A stretch of DNA of 64,000 bases from Streptomyces sp. NRRL F-6676 (GCF_000725625.1 NZ_JOHS01000025.1:18980-82979), one strand, 5' to 3'; counted from the first letter of the stretch, positions 45,291 through 55,870 are shown. Translations and numbers: made by a program. Notes: generated by a model from the sequence alone, not told the origin.

Positions 45291-45677
45291 GTGTCCGACA
45301 CGATCGTCTACGACGTCTTCGCTGCGCTGCTCGCGGTCGTGGTGGTGTGGCAGATGCGGCGGCGGCTGATACTCCGCTCCCGGGGCCGGGAGATCACCGC
45401 GCGGTGCTTCGACCGTCAATGGCGCGGAAGGGGAGGTCCGCAGTACCTGCTGAGCTACACGACGCCGGACGGCGTCACGCGGACACACACCGCGGGAGAG
45501 AGCGACGTCCCACCGGGCACCCGGGAGGGCGACAGCGTCACGGTCCTCTTCGACCCGGCGTCGCCCCAGCGAGTGGAAACCGCACGCATCTCCCGAAGAC
45601 CGCTCTGGAGGCATTACGACATGATGGGCGTGACGGGACTGGCCCTCGGCATCCTGCTGGTGACGCACGTCCTGTAG
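45291..45677 (+). CDS. DUF3592-like membrane protein
   Basis: 128 residues. A membrane helix near 8-20 is followed by a beta-rich domain (ITARCFDRQWRGRGGPQYLL, then TVLFDPASPQRVE) and a second helix at the C-terminus (GVTGLALGILLVTHVL). This layout matches DUF3592-type proteins, often found as single small genes. The GTG at 45291 has GGGGGAAGA upstream. Function unknown. Confidence 0.7.
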   Translation: MSDTIVYDVFAALLAVVVVWQMRRRLILRSRGREITARCFDRQWRGRGGPQYLLSYTTPDGVTRTHTAGESDVPPGTREGDSVTVLFDPASPQRVETARISRRPLWRHYDMMGVTGLALGILLVTHVL

Positions 45678-45758
45678 GCGGCCGTCATCCGGTGCCTCCG
45701 GCGATCCTTACGTGGGCCCGTCCCCTCCTTGGGGGACGTCGGGGACGGCACGGGCCCC

Positions 45759-45764
45759 TAGCCT
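45759..45764 (+). promoter_or_regulatory. -10 box of the leaderless SDR gene
   Basis: TAGCCT ends 6 nt before the ATG at 45771; no ribosome site is present. The same TAGCCT-N6-ATG layout is seen for the SRPBCC gene at 190. Confidence 0.5.
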
Positions 45765-45770
45765 TGGCGC

Positions 45771-46544
45771 ATGACTACCGCTCTGATCACGGGATCGACC
45801 TCCGGAATCGGTTCCGCCTTCGCGCGGCGGCTCGGGGCCGACGGCCATAGCCTCGTTCTCGTCGCCCGGGACACCACGCGTCTGCGGGAGCAGGCGACCG
45901 AGTTGCACGACCGCCACGGCGTCGAGGTCGAGGTGCTCACCGCGGACCTCGCCACGGACGCCGGCACCGACACCGTGGCCGCCCGCCTCGGTGACCGTAC
46001 GCACCCGGTCGACCTGCTGGTCAACAACGCCGGCTTCGGCAACAAGGGCCGCTACCTCGACGTGCCCATGGCCGACGAGCTCCGCATGATCAAGGTGCAC
46101 TGCGAGGCGGTCCTGCGGCTGACGTCGGCCGCGGCGGAGGCGATGCGGGAGCGCGGGCGCGGCGGAGTGGTCAACGTGGCCTCCGTCGCCGCGTTCGTCC
46201 CGCGCGGCACGTACGGGGCGTCCAAGGCGTGGATCGTGCAGTTCACCCAGGGCGCGGCGAAGGACCTGGCGGGCAGCGGCGTACGGCTGATGGTGCTGTG
46301 CCCGGGCTTCACCCGCACCGAGTTCCACCAGCGGGCCGGGATCGGCACGGACAACATCCCCGGCTGGATGTGGCTCGACGCGGACAAGGTCGTCGCGGCG
46401 GCCCTGGCGGACCTGGCCCGCGGCAAGTCGCTGTCCATCCCCGACCCCCGCTACAAGACACTCATGGGCCTGGCCAGACTGACCCCACGCACACTGCTCG
46501 GCACGATCACCTCCCGCACGGGCCGCCGGTACGGGCCGCGGTAG
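45771..46544 (+). CDS. Short-chain dehydrogenase/reductase
   Basis: 257 residues, classical SDR. NADP-binding TGSTSGIGSAFARRL starts at residue 8; NNAG is followed by FGNKGRYLDV; catalytic Ser is in VASVAAFVP and the Tyr-x-x-x-Lys is GTYGASKAW. The C-terminal region is DAHP-like and short. The substrate cannot be told. It is probably an independent leaderless gene. Confidence 0.9.
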   Translation: MTTALITGSTSGIGSAFARRLGADGHSLVLVARDTTRLREQATELHDRHGVEVEVLTADLATDAGTDTVAARLGDRTHPVDLLVNNAGFGNKGRYLDVPMADELRMIKVHCEAVLRLTSAAAEAMRERGRGGVVNVASVAAFVPRGTYGASKAWIVQFTQGAAKDLAGSGVRLMVLCPGFTRTEFHQRAGIGTDNIPGWMWLDADKVVAAALADLARGKSLSIPDPRYKTLMGLARLTPRTLLGTITSRTGRRYGPR

Positions 46545-47096
46545 CCGCGGCGGATCAGTCGGGCGCCGGCGCGCGCTGCGCAACGGAATCCGCCACCGCG
46601 GCCTCGCCCGGTGGTCCGCGGAGCGTCGCCGTCGTCGCCACGGCGTCGCGACCGATCCGTGGGCGGTGCGCGCCCGCAGGTGTGGGACAGAGGCTCTCCG
46701 CTGCGGCGGCAGGCACGCCCTTCTGTGGACGGTAGGCGCTTGGCGCCGCGATGCGGTGTGCGGCGGCCCTGCCCCTCGCGCGGGGGGGGGCAGTCGGCCG
46801 GGCCGCGGGTGTCGGGGGCGTCATTGATATGGCGCCGAACGGCCGCTGAGGGTGAGGGGTGTCACCCGAACGTGTGATCTGTCGTGGTCCGGGCCTTACG
46901 GGGTGTGCCACTGCGGCGTACGGTCCAGTCGCGGCGGCACGCCCGCGCGGAGCGGAGGAAGCCGCGGGGCGGGGCACGGGCGCGGGCGGAGACGGGTCGC
47001 GGACGGCGGGTCCGTACACAGCAGGCTTGCACACAGCAGGTCGCATACGGCTGGTCGTTCACGGTTGGTCGTGCACAGGGGAGAGGGCGGCATCGC
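46545..47096. other. 552-nt intergenic region
   Basis: No convincing gene. It holds a run of nine G (46782-46790), an 11-nt palindrome GGGTGTCACCC (46856-46866), and a marginal 89-codon minus-strand frame ending at 46555 that lacks a ribosome site. The right end contains the promoter and ribosome site (GGGGAGAGGG) of the next gene. Confidence 0.4.
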
Positions 47097-48935
47097 GTGA
47101 GCGCGGACACCGGTGGTCGGGGCGAGTTGTTCGTCGGCGGCGCCGATGCGGGGGGTGCGGCGGTGGAGGCCGGGGTACGGCGGGTGCCGGGGCGGGTGTG
47201 GACGGTGCGGCTGGATCCGTTCGGCGGTCCCTCCTCGGGCGCGGTGCGGCTCAGTTGCTCCTCCCCCGACTGCGGCGATCAGCGGCTGCCCGGCGCCCCC
47301 GAAGGGCGCAAGGCCGCGGTCGCGCACGTCAACACGCATCTCGCCGGCGTCCGTGCGGGGGGCGGGCCACGCGGTGAGGCGTGGTGCGGGTGCCGGGCCG
47401 CCGACTGCGGCTGGCACTCCCCCGAGATCCTCTCGGGGCCGCGCGCGGGGACGCGGCCGGCGGCCGGCGCGGGGCGGTGCGGGGGGCCGGTGGTCCTGAC
47501 GGTGTTCGCGGACCGTGCGGGGCGGCTGTGGCGGATCGCGGAGGTGTGCGCGCGGTGCGCGGCCGCCACGCAGGGGTGCCGGGTGCTGGACACGGCCGCG
47601 CCGCCGGCGGCTCCGGCTCCGGTTGCGGCTCGTACGGCGAGTTCGGGCGGGGAGCGGGAGCCGGTGGCGGGTGGTGGCGGTGGCGGTGGCGCGATGGTGG
47701 CCGTGTTTTCCGACGGCGGAGCGACGTCCGGGGCGCCGGCCGACGGGCCCTCGGCTCCGACCCCGGCTTCGGCTTCGGCTTCGGCTTCGGCTTCGGCTTC
47801 GGCTTCGGCTTCGGCTTCGGCCAGGGGTGTTGCCGAAGGTTCCGGTTCCGGTGGGGTCTCGGGGCCGGAGCCCCGGCCTGTGCCGAAGCCCGGTGCGGAG
47901 GGGCGGGCCGACGTGCCGGGGGCTCGGACCGATGGGGCGCGTGGGGCGGGTCGGCGGGCGCGGCGGTGGGGGAAGATCGCGCAGCGGATCGTGCCGTACG
48001 ACCTCCAGCCCGACGTCCTGCGGCTGGAACTCATCGAGCTCGGCGACGCGTTCCGTGAGTACCAGCGCCGTCCCGACCCCGACCTCGCCCTGCTCGCCGG
48101 GCTCCACGACCGCAAGGCCCGCGCGTTCGCCCTGTGGGCCGACGTCACCGGTGACTCGACGCTGCGCGAGGAGGCGGAACGGGCGGAGAAGGCCGCGCTG
48201 GCCGCCCGGCAGATGAACGAGAACCGCGTCGGGGTGCCCATGGGCGAGGGCGGGCCGGCGGTCGAGCGGCTGCTGAGCCGTGCCCAGGCCGTGCACGCCC
48301 GTACGGTCCTCGCCCACGTCCGGGACCACTCGCCGCGCCCCGAGCCCGAGGTGCGGCTCGCGGTGTTCATGCTCACCCTGCGGGCCGCGCGCGCCGGCCT
48401 CGGGAACGTCACCGGACAGGACTTCACCGGCTGGTTGCAGGGCGATGCCGAGCGGGTGCTCGAGCAGCTCCTCGACTCCGGCTGGCTGCGGCTGCCCGAA
48501 TCGGTCACCGTCGCCGACACGCTGGCCGCCCGCTCCGAGGACCCCGCCGAGATCACCGTCCCGACGCTGCTGCCCAGCGACTCCCGCCCGTTCTCCTTCG
48601 GCAAGGTCAGCCGCGCGCGGCTCTCCGGATGGGCGCAGAAGGTGGTGGGCGACCGGAAGCTGCGCAAGAAGAAGGCGGGTGCCGCGACCCGGCTCCTCGC
48701 GCTCTGGACCGCCGGTCATGTCCGCCCCGACGGGCGGCTCGGCGGCGTCGAGGACGACGGTCTCGACCTGGCCGGGGCCGCCGCGTTCTGCGGTCTGCCG
48801 CCGGAGGAGCTCGGCCCGCACGTCGAACGGCTGCTCGCCGCGGACTGGCTCACCGAGGGCGAGGCCGACACGGACGCGGGCCGGCTGCGGGGGCGGCTCT
48901 CGGAGCGGGTGCTGTCGCTGGGGGCGCTGCTCTGA
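47097..48935 (+). CDS. Hypothetical cysteine-rich and repeat-containing protein
   Basis: 612 residues. The N-terminal ~165 residues hold three Cys pairs (CSSPDCGDQ, CGCRAADCGWH, CARCAAATQGC), possibly zinc-binding. A low-complexity linker follows with a (Ala-Ser)n run encoded by GGCTTC repeats. Residues ~290-612 are a helical, charged domain (WGKIAQRIVPYDLQPDVLRL, then ALFALWADVTGD-like) with winged-helix character near the end (DGLDLAGAAAFCGLPPEELG). The GTG at 47097 is chosen. No family is recognised; a DNA-binding role is possible but speculative. Confidence 0.6.
   Translation: MSADTGGRGELFVGGADAGGAAVEAGVRRVPGRVWTVRLDPFGGPSSGAVRLSCSSPDCGDQRLPGAPEGRKAAVAHVNTHLAGVRAGGGPRGEAWCGCRAADCGWHSPEILSGPRAGTRPAAGAGRCGGPVVLTVFADRAGRLWRIAEVCARCAAATQGCRVLDTAAPPAAPAPVAARTASSGGEREPVAGGGGGGGAMVAVFSDGGATSGAPADGPSAPTPASASASASASASASASASARGVAEGSGSGGVSGPEPRPVPKPGAEGRADVPGARTDGARGAGRRARRWGKIAQRIVPYDLQPDVLRLELIELGDAFREYQRRPDPDLALLAGLHDRKARAFALWADVTGDSTLREEAERAEKAALAARQMNENRVGVPMGEGGPAVERLLSRAQAVHARTVLAHVRDHSPRPEPEVRLAVFMLTLRAARAGLGNVTGQDFTGWLQGDAERVLEQLLDSGWLRLPESVTVADTLAARSEDPAEITVPTLLPSDSRPFSFGKVSRARLSGWAQKVVGDRKLRKKKAGAATRLLALWTAGHVRPDGRLGGVEDDGLDLAGAAAFCGLPPEELGPHVERLLAADWLTEGEADTDAGRLRGRLSERVLSLGALL
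47765..47820 (+). repeat. GGCTTC hexanucleotide microsatellite
   Basis: Nine to ten uninterrupted copies of GGCTTC encode alternating Ala-Ser. Because the unit is 6 bp, gain or loss changes only linker length. Confidence 0.92.
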
Positions 48936-48963
48936 AGGGGCGTCGGACGCTCCCACGCACGGG

Positions 48964-50004
48964 TCAGGCGCCGGTCTCCAGGACGATCTTGCCGCGGATG
49001 TGCCCCCGGGCGGCGCGTGCGTGCGCCGCCCGGGCGTCCGCGAGGGGGAACGTGCTGTCGATCGCGACGCGGAGCGTGCCCGCGTCGAGCAGCCGTCCCA
49101 GCTCGGCGAGTTGCGCGCCGTTCGCGCGGACCTGGGTGGCGGTGACCGTGACGCCGAGCGCCGCGTTCTCCTCGTCGTCGAACTCGCCGAAGTAGACCGG
49201 GTAGAGGGCTCCGCCGCGCCTGAGGGTGCGCAGGAAGCGCCTGCTGCGGGGACCGCCGACGGTGTCCAGGACGAGGTCGAGGCCGCGGACGGCCTCCTCG
49301 GGCCGTTCCTTGGTGTAGTCGATGAACTCGTCCGCGCCGAGCTCGCGCAGGAACGTCTCGTGGGCGCCGGAGGCCACGGCTACGACCCGGGCGCCCTTCC
49401 ACTTGGCCAGTTGCAGGGCGAGGTGGCCGACGCCGCCGGCGGCGCCGTTGACCAGCACTGTCGTGCCCTCGCCGAGCGCCATCGGACGGTGCCGGGCCTC
49501 CTGGAACGGCGAGGGGTGGTCGTGCCCCAGTTCGATCAGGTACTGCCACGCCGTCAGCCCCGACATGGGCAGGGCGGCGGCGTGCACATGATCGACGGAC
49601 GCCGGTTTGAGGGCGAGGTCGGACGCCGGGGCGGTGACGTACTCGGCGTAGGCACCGGCCTGGACAGCGGCGGGGAAGCGCAGGAGGCCGAACACCTCGT
49701 CCCCGGCCGCGAAGCCGTCGACGCCGGGGGCGACGGCCGCGACCACGCCCGAGACGTCGGTGCCGGGGATCATCGGGAGTGCGAACGGGGGCTTCAGCTC
49801 GGGAGGCACGTCGGGCATGCCCTCGCGCGCGTACCAGTCGGGAGGGTTGAGGCCGGCCGCGTGCACGCGGACGAGCACCTCGCCCGGGCCCGGTTCGGGC
49901 ACCGGCACCTCCTCGTGGCGCAGCACCTCGGGGCCGCCGAACCCATGCAGCCGGATCGCCTTCATCGTCCGTGCCAGGGCTTTCGTCGATGTCTGTGCGG
50001 ACAT
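48964..50004 (-). CDS. Zinc-independent alcohol dehydrogenase-like (quinone reductase type) oxidoreductase
   Basis: 346 residues of the MDR superfamily: KAIRLHGFGGPEVLRHEEVP, VLVRVHAAGLNPPDWYAREG and the nucleotide-binding TVLVNGAAGGVGHLALQLAK. The zinc-liganding Cys cluster of classical ADH is absent, so it resembles NADPH-quinone/enone reductases. The ATG at 50004 has GGGAG 7 nt upstream. It is divergent from a TetR repressor, with a large operator between them. Confidence 0.88.
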   Translation of the reverse strand: MSAQTSTKALARTMKAIRLHGFGGPEVLRHEEVPVPEPGPGEVLVRVHAAGLNPPDWYAREGMPDVPPELKPPFALPMIPGTDVSGVVAAVAPGVDGFAAGDEVFGLLRFPAAVQAGAYAEYVTAPASDLALKPASVDHVHAAALPMSGLTAWQYLIELGHDHPSPFQEARHRPMALGEGTTVLVNGAAGGVGHLALQLAKWKGARVVAVASGAHETFLRELGADEFIDYTKERPEEAVRGLDLVLDTVGGPRSRRFLRTLRRGGALYPVYFGEFDDEENAALGVTVTATQVRANGAQLAELGRLLDAGTLRVAIDSTFPLADARAAHARAARGHIRGKIVLETGA

Positions 50005-50039
50005 GGTTCTCTCCCGTTCCCGTCAGGGACTACGCTGAA

Positions 50040-50103
50040 TGGATCAGCGATCCGGATATCCGGACCACTGATCCAGAAAGATACGGTTCACTGATCCGGA
50101 TAG
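50040..50103. promoter_or_regulatory. Large TetR-type operator between oxidoreductase and repressor
   Basis: TGGATCAG (50040-50047), 3 nt, perfect TCCGGATATCCGGA (50051-50064), 3 nt, then CTGATCCA (50068-50075): a 36-bp dyad with 30 paired positions. A further half-site CTGATCCGGATA lies near 50092-50103, beside the TetR start. Very likely where the adjacent TetR protein binds. Confidence 0.75.
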
Positions 50104-50127
50104 TCAAGGGAAGAGTCAAGGGACGCC

Positions 50128-50697
50128 ATGCGGGCCGACGCCAGGAAGAACCACGACCATCTGCTCGCGGTCGCGGGCACCGCCCTCACCGAGGAGGGCG
50201 TCGATGTCTCCCTGCGCGACATCGCCCGCCGGGCGGGGGTGGGGCTCGCGACGCTGCTCCGGCACTTCCCGACCCGCGAGGCGCTGCTCGAAGCCCTGCT
50301 CCGCACGGGCTTCGACGAGCTGACGGCACGGGCGGACGTCCTCGAGACGGCCCATCGGCCCGAGGACGCGCTCGTCACCTGGGTGCGTGACTGTGTCGCG
50401 CTGACGCACGAGTACCGGGGGGTCGTGGCGTTGATGGCGGCCGCGATGGAGGACGAGGAGTCGGCCCTCCACGCCTCCTGTGTCGCCCTGCGCGCGGCCG
50501 GTACGCGGCTGCTCACGCGTGCGCAGGACGCGGGCGCCGCGCGGACCGACGTCGACGGTGTGGATCTGTTCGCGCTGATCTCGGCGCTCGCGTGGCTCGG
50601 CGATCAGCCGTCGCTCGCGCCGCGCGCCGATCATCTTTTCGACGTGGTCGCCAGTGCGGTGCTGCGGGGGGCGGGGGGCGAGGGGCGCGAGCGGTGA
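50128..50697 (+). CDS. TetR-family repressor
   Basis: 189 residues. The N-terminal helix-turn-helix is EEGVDVSLRDIARRAGVGLA with TLLRHFPTREALLEALLRTG; the rest is the helical ligand-binding domain. The ATG at 50128 has AAGGGA 6 nt upstream. It is divergent from the MDR oxidoreductase and is expected to repress it and itself through the 36-bp dyad between them. The inducer is unknown. Confidence 0.92.
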   Translation: MRADARKNHDHLLAVAGTALTEEGVDVSLRDIARRAGVGLATLLRHFPTREALLEALLRTGFDELTARADVLETAHRPEDALVTWVRDCVALTHEYRGVVALMAAAMEDEESALHASCVALRAAGTRLLTRAQDAGAARTDVDGVDLFALISALAWLGDQPSLAPRADHLFDVVASAVLRGAGGEGRER

Positions 50698-50737
50698 GCG
50701 GGGCGGGTCGCTCGGGTCGCGGTGCGGCCTCTCGCTT

Positions 50738-52129
50738 TCAGCGCTGTGCGGCCGGGTCCCCTTCCGTAGCGCAGGCCGCGCGTATCTCCGTCAGGAGGTC
50801 CGGGTAGTGCTCGCCGTACGTGCTCACCGCGGCGTGCACCGCGTCCAGTGCGGCACGCAGCGGGTCGGGGTCGGCGGCGGCGATCACGGCGGGGAGGGCG
50901 AAGTGCGGTGTGGAGATGCGCCTGCGGGTGCGGTCGACGGGCTGAGGGGACACCGCCGGCCCGTGCCCCGTGGTTTCCCACCGCGGCGACGGCAGCGTTC
51001 CTGACGACGCCAGAGTCGCCCTGCCCTCCTCGGGCGGCGGCGGTTCGAGCCTGCCCAAATACTTGCCAAGGCCCCGCCGGGCGCCCGGGGAGACCTCGGG
51101 TGGTGCCTCAGGCCCTTCGGCCTCCTCCGCGGGCACCCACCGCCACCCGGGTGCGGCCGGCGGCGCCGGGGGTTCGTACGGTGGGCGCTCGGGGGGTATC
51201 GCCTCCCGTACCGAGCGGCTCGGGACCCTGGGGTCGTCCCGGAGGGTTTGCCACAGCGCTGTCCGGTCGTCGAACGGCGGTGGCAGCGGGGTTCCTTCCG
51301 CCGCCGCGGTGAGCGCGTCGGCGATCCACGGGACGTCCGTCAGGCCCGCGCTCTCGCAGGCCCGGCGGGCGGCGAGCAGTGCCACCGCGCGCTGGGTTCC
51401 GGGCGGCGCGGCGTCCAGTGTGTGCACCAGGTCGGGGGCGAACAGCAGCAGGCCGCGTACGTTGCCACGCACCGTGCGCAGCCGCTCGCTCGGCAGGCGG
51501 CCGCCCCACTCCCATGCCTCCCTGTGCAGCCGTTGCTCCTCGGCCGCGCGCTCCTCCGCCTCGCGGGCCAAACGTTCGGTTTCGGCGCGTTCCTCGGGGG
51601 TGGGGGGTGGGGGGAGCCGACGTGCACTGTCGTGCGAGCGGGCGGCGCTGCGGGAGGTCTGGCGGAGCACGCGGTCGGGGGCGGGCGGGGCGGGCCAGAA
51701 CTGTAGGAGGTAGCTGTCCACCTGGGGTTCCTCGTCCAGCCTGGTGTCCGTGTCGCGTGCGGCGTCCATGCCTCGGGCGCAGTACCGGACCCGGTGGTCC
51801 GTCTCCGGCAGGTCGAGGGCCCAGGAATCCCGGCCCGCCCACTCGACCAGGTAGGTGCGGGCGGAGGCCGGGTGGAAGGAGACCTCCACGACGTCCTCCC
51901 AGGTGGGGTCCAGGGTGGGGGGTTCGTCGTGGATTTCGACGGTGAAGCCGACGTGACCCGAGTGGAGGCCGGTTTCCAGGAAGAGGGCGCCGGGGACGGC
52001 GGCGCCGCAGAGGCCTGCGGTCTGGCCCGCGAAGGCTCCGTCCAGGTGCCAGGTCGCGATGTCCGGATCGCTCTCGACGTAGAGCTGCCAGTAGGCGACG
52101 TGTACCTCGCCCGTCACGGGTGTGCGCAT
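50738..52129 (-). CDS. Hypothetical protein
   Basis: 463 residues, no family recognised. The first ~125 residues look globular with many aromatic residues (VAYWQLYVESDPDIATWHLD). A charged coiled segment with ERAETERLAREAEERAAEEQ follows near residue 180, then a helical part and Pro-rich linkers; the last ~50 residues are helical again (LRAALDAVHAAVSTYGEHYP). No signal peptide or membrane helix. The start ATG at 52129 is preceded by GGGAGGG. It is convergent with the TetR gene. Confidence 0.6.
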   Translation of the reverse strand: MRTPVTGEVHVAYWQLYVESDPDIATWHLDGAFAGQTAGLCGAAVPGALFLETGLHSGHVGFTVEIHDEPPTLDPTWEDVVEVSFHPASARTYLVEWAGRDSWALDLPETDHRVRYCARGMDAARDTDTRLDEEPQVDSYLLQFWPAPPAPDRVLRQTSRSAARSHDSARRLPPPPTPEERAETERLAREAEERAAEEQRLHREAWEWGGRLPSERLRTVRGNVRGLLLFAPDLVHTLDAAPPGTQRAVALLAARRACESAGLTDVPWIADALTAAAEGTPLPPPFDDRTALWQTLRDDPRVPSRSVREAIPPERPPYEPPAPPAAPGWRWVPAEEAEGPEAPPEVSPGARRGLGKYLGRLEPPPPEEGRATLASSGTLPSPRWETTGHGPAVSPQPVDRTRRRISTPHFALPAVIAAADPDPLRAALDAVHAAVSTYGEHYPDLLTEIRAACATEGDPAAQR

Positions 52130-52190
52130 GGTGCCCTCCCCCTGTCGTCACCTGCCCTCGCATCATGGCGTACGGCACTGACAACGGGCT

Positions 52191-52309
52191 TTTTTCGCCC
52201 CCGCCGCCCCTACCCTTCCCGTCCTTTCAAGGGGCTCCGCCCCTTGGACCCCGAAAGTGCGGGTGAGTGGGGCTTCTCGCGCAGTTCCCCGCGCCCCTTT
52301 CAGGGGCCC
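52191..52309. repeat. Dispersed ~115-bp repeat element, copy 1
   Basis: It starts TTTTTCGCCCCCGCCGCC and runs through AAGGGGCTCCGCCCCTT to TTTCAGGGGC. Copy 2 at 60462-60578 matches over its whole length with only a few mismatches. It contains a GC hairpin and lies next to a 62-bp tandem repeat. Confidence 0.88.
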
Positions 52310-52324
52310 GTCCGAGCGCCCGCG

Positions 52325-52510
52325 CGGCGGAGCCGCATATCGGCACAGCCCCGCGCCCCTTCAGGGGCCCCGACCGAGCGCCCCCGCGGCGGAGCCGCAT
52401 ATCGGCACAGCCCCGCGCCCCTTCAGGGGCCCCGACCGAGCGCCCCCGCGGCGGAGCCGCACATTGGCACAGCCCCGCGCCCTCAGCGGGCGCGGGGCTG
52501 TGGAGTGCTC
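52325..52510. repeat. 62-bp tandem repeat, three units
   Basis: Units start at about 52325, 52387 and 52449 (CGGCGGAGCCGCAT), each holding GGCACAGCCCCGCGCCC, TTCAGGGGCCCCGACCGAGCG. It lies just downstream of groEL, and the last unit merges into a GC stem (GCCCCGCGCCC with GGGCGCGGGGC) that is a likely groEL terminator. Confidence 0.85.
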
Positions 52511-52523
52511 AGCCGGGCTGCGG

Positions 52524-54209
<1,686 letters not shown>

Positions 54210-54267
54210 CTACTGGTAGGTCGCGGGGGGCCAGGGGCGCAGCTCACAGCACGAGTGCTGAGGTGAA

Positions 54268-54576
54268 TTACTTCTCGATGATCGCGAGCACGTCGCGGGC
54301 CGAGAGGACGAGGTACTCCTCGTTGTTGTACTTCACCTCGGTGCCGCCGTACTTGCTGTAGAGCACGACGTCGCCGACCTTGACGTCGAGCGGAAGGCGG
54401 TTGCCGTCCTCGAAGCGGCCCGGGCCCACGGCCAGGACGACGCCCTCCTGGGGCTTCTCCTTGGCGGTGTCCGGGATGACCAGGCCAGAGGCCGTGGTCT
54501 GCTCGGCGTCCAGCGGCTGGACCACGATGCGGTCCTCGAGCGGCTTGATGGCAACCTTGGAGCTGGCGGTCGTCAC
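54268..54576 (-). CDS. groES: Co-chaperonin GroES
   Basis: 102 residues, standard. [20 protein letters not shown] starts the barrel; the mobile loop (residues ~22-35) and the hairpin [13 protein letters not shown] with final DVLAIIEK are typical. It caps the GroEL ring. The GTG at 54576 has GGGGGAGG upstream. The operon promoter region, 100-175 nt upstream, has two CIRCE operators and a TTGACC/TAGTCT promoter. Confidence 0.97.
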   Translation of the reverse strand: MTTASSKVAIKPLEDRIVVQPLDAEQTTASGLVIPDTAKEKPQEGVVLAVGPGRFEDGNRLPLDVKVGDVVLYSKYGGTEVKYNNEEYLVLSARDVLAIIEK

Positions 54577-54675
54577 GATCCGACCTCCCCCTTCGGAGAT
54601 CTCACGGGGTTAACTGTCTGAGGTGGCGACCAGGTCGATCCGTCGTCGCGGGTGCCGGACCTGCCCGTCGCGTTG

Positions 54676-54702
54676 TTGGCACTCTCCGGTGGGGAGTGCC
54701 AG
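54676..54702. promoter_or_regulatory. CIRCE operator 1 (HrcA site)
   Basis: TTGGCACTC-N9-GAGTGCCAG. It differs from the consensus TTAGCACTC-N9-GAGTGCTAA at three positions. It lies just downstream of the predicted transcription start of groES-groEL. Confidence 0.88.
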
Positions 54703-54707
54703 AGCCG

Positions 54708-54737
54708 AGACTATGACTGCGATTAGCACTCGGTCAA
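54708..54737 (-). promoter_or_regulatory. groESL promoter
   Basis: On the minus strand, TTGACC (54737-54732) and TAGTCT (54713-54708) are 18 nt apart, an unusually clear -35/-10 pair. CIRCE 2 covers the -35 and spacer, CIRCE 1 follows the start site. Confidence 0.75.
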
Positions 54738-54749
54738 GCGGAGTGCCAG
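54723..54749. promoter_or_regulatory. CIRCE operator 2 (HrcA site)
   Basis: TTAGCACTC-N9-GAGTGCCAG, two mismatches to consensus in the right arm. It overlaps the -35 box. Two CIRCE copies before groES are known in Streptomyces. Confidence 0.92.
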
Positions 54750-54813
54750 TTCGCTGTGCGGCTGTGTCGGACGCGGAGCCCCGCGGGAGCCTCAGAGCCG
54801 GCCCGCGGGGGTC

Positions 54814-55752
54814 TCAGAGATAGTCCTCCAGGCGGGCCACCGCGTACCCCTCCGCCGTGACCTTGTTCAGGAAGCGGCGCATGTCGTCGACCATCGTGCC
54901 GTCCCAGTCGTCCGTGCCCCGGAAGTGGGTGAGGACGATGTCCCCGGGGTGCAGGCTCTTGTCGTCCTCGCGGTACTCCCAGTGGTCGACGAAGACCTCC
55001 TCGTCCCAGATCGGCGCGTACTTGACGCCGCAGGACTTCGCCGCGACCAGGGTGTCCCGGTTGTAGTTGCCGTACGGCGGCCGCATCATCTCCGGGCGCT
55101 CGCCGAACTGCTTGCGCATGATGTCCTGCATCGCGCAGATCTCGTGCCGCTGCTCCTCGTACGACAGCCCCGGCAGGTAGGGGTGGTGGAGGGTGTGGTT
55201 GTTGACGCCCGCGCCGAGGTCCCGCATCTCGCGGAAGTAGCCGTAGTCGTCCTTGACCAGGTAGTCGCTGAGGAACGCCGTGTAGGGGATCTTCAGCTCG
55301 CTCATCATCCTGAGGAACTCGGGGTCCTTCTCGGCCCCGTCGTCGATGGTGAGGAAGACGACCTTGTCCTTGGTGGGGACGGTGGTGAAGACCGGCGGCA
55401 GATCGTCGCCGTCCTCGACCTCGAAGCCCTCGCGGGTGGTGATGACCGGCTTCTTCGCCGGGGGCGGCGGCGCCGTCAGCGGTGTGCCCCTCAGACCCCA
55501 GCGCTTCGCCGCCGCGACCCGTGCGGTGTGCGCGGCACGCAGCTTGTCGGCGTAGGAGTCCAGGGCGCGCGCCGGGGGCGCCTGGAGTTGCTGCTTGCCG
55601 CCCTGTGCGCCGTGCGCGCCGGGCGACTTGGGCGGAGTGGAGCATCCGGAGGCGAGCGCGGCCACCGCGAGCAGGGCGAGGCTTCCGTGCGCCAGCCGTG
55701 CACGGTTCGCACTCTTTGCGCCACATTCATCGTTTTGTCGTACGAGTCGCAT
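54814..55752 (-). CDS. Lipoprotein polysaccharide deacetylase (CE4)
   Basis: 312 residues. A signal peptide with lipobox ASGC (Cys37) implies membrane anchoring outside the cell. NodB motifs: TIDDG near residue 132 (Asp-Asp), the His pair in VNNHTLHHPYLPG, RPPYGNYNRDT, IWDEEVFVDHW and VLTHFRG. Metal-dependent N-deacetylation of peptidoglycan or chitin-like polymers is the family role. The ATG at 55752 has GAGGA about 9 nt upstream. It is divergent from the THUMP-like methyltransferase. Confidence 0.9.
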   Translation of the reverse strand: MRLVRQNDECGAKSANRARLAHGSLALLAVAALASGCSTPPKSPGAHGAQGGKQQLQAPPARALDSYADKLRAAHTARVAAAKRWGLRGTPLTAPPPPAKKPVITTREGFEVEDGDDLPPVFTTVPTKDKVVFLTIDDGAEKDPEFLRMMSELKIPYTAFLSDYLVKDDYGYFREMRDLGAGVNNHTLHHPYLPGLSYEEQRHEICAMQDIMRKQFGERPEMMRPPYGNYNRDTLVAAKSCGVKYAPIWDEEVFVDHWEYREDDKSLHPGDIVLTHFRGTDDWDGTMVDDMRRFLNKVTAEGYAVARLEDYL

Positions 55753-55870
55753 GGCGCCGGATCCTCGCAGCCGCCCGCCCCCGCACCCGCCCGACACCGC
55801 GACCGGCCGCACACGGTCCACCGACTGGCCCACACCCCGGTGCCGACCCCGGCTGCCCCACAATGACCAG

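Noticed and set aside
46555..46821. 89-codon minus-strand frame before the repeat protein gene
   Set aside because: Pro/Ala/Arg-rich, lacks a ribosome-binding site or promoter, and crosses a homopolymer G run; kept only as a remark.
52191..52510. CRISPR array
   Set aside because: Unit length 62 bp with no distinct spacers; whole unit repeats, so it is a tandem repeat.
54590..54605. GTGAGATCTCCG upstream of groES as a third copy of the DoxX palindrome
   Set aside because: Only the central TGAGATCTC is shared and it lies in the ribosome-binding region; CIRCE sites explain regulation.
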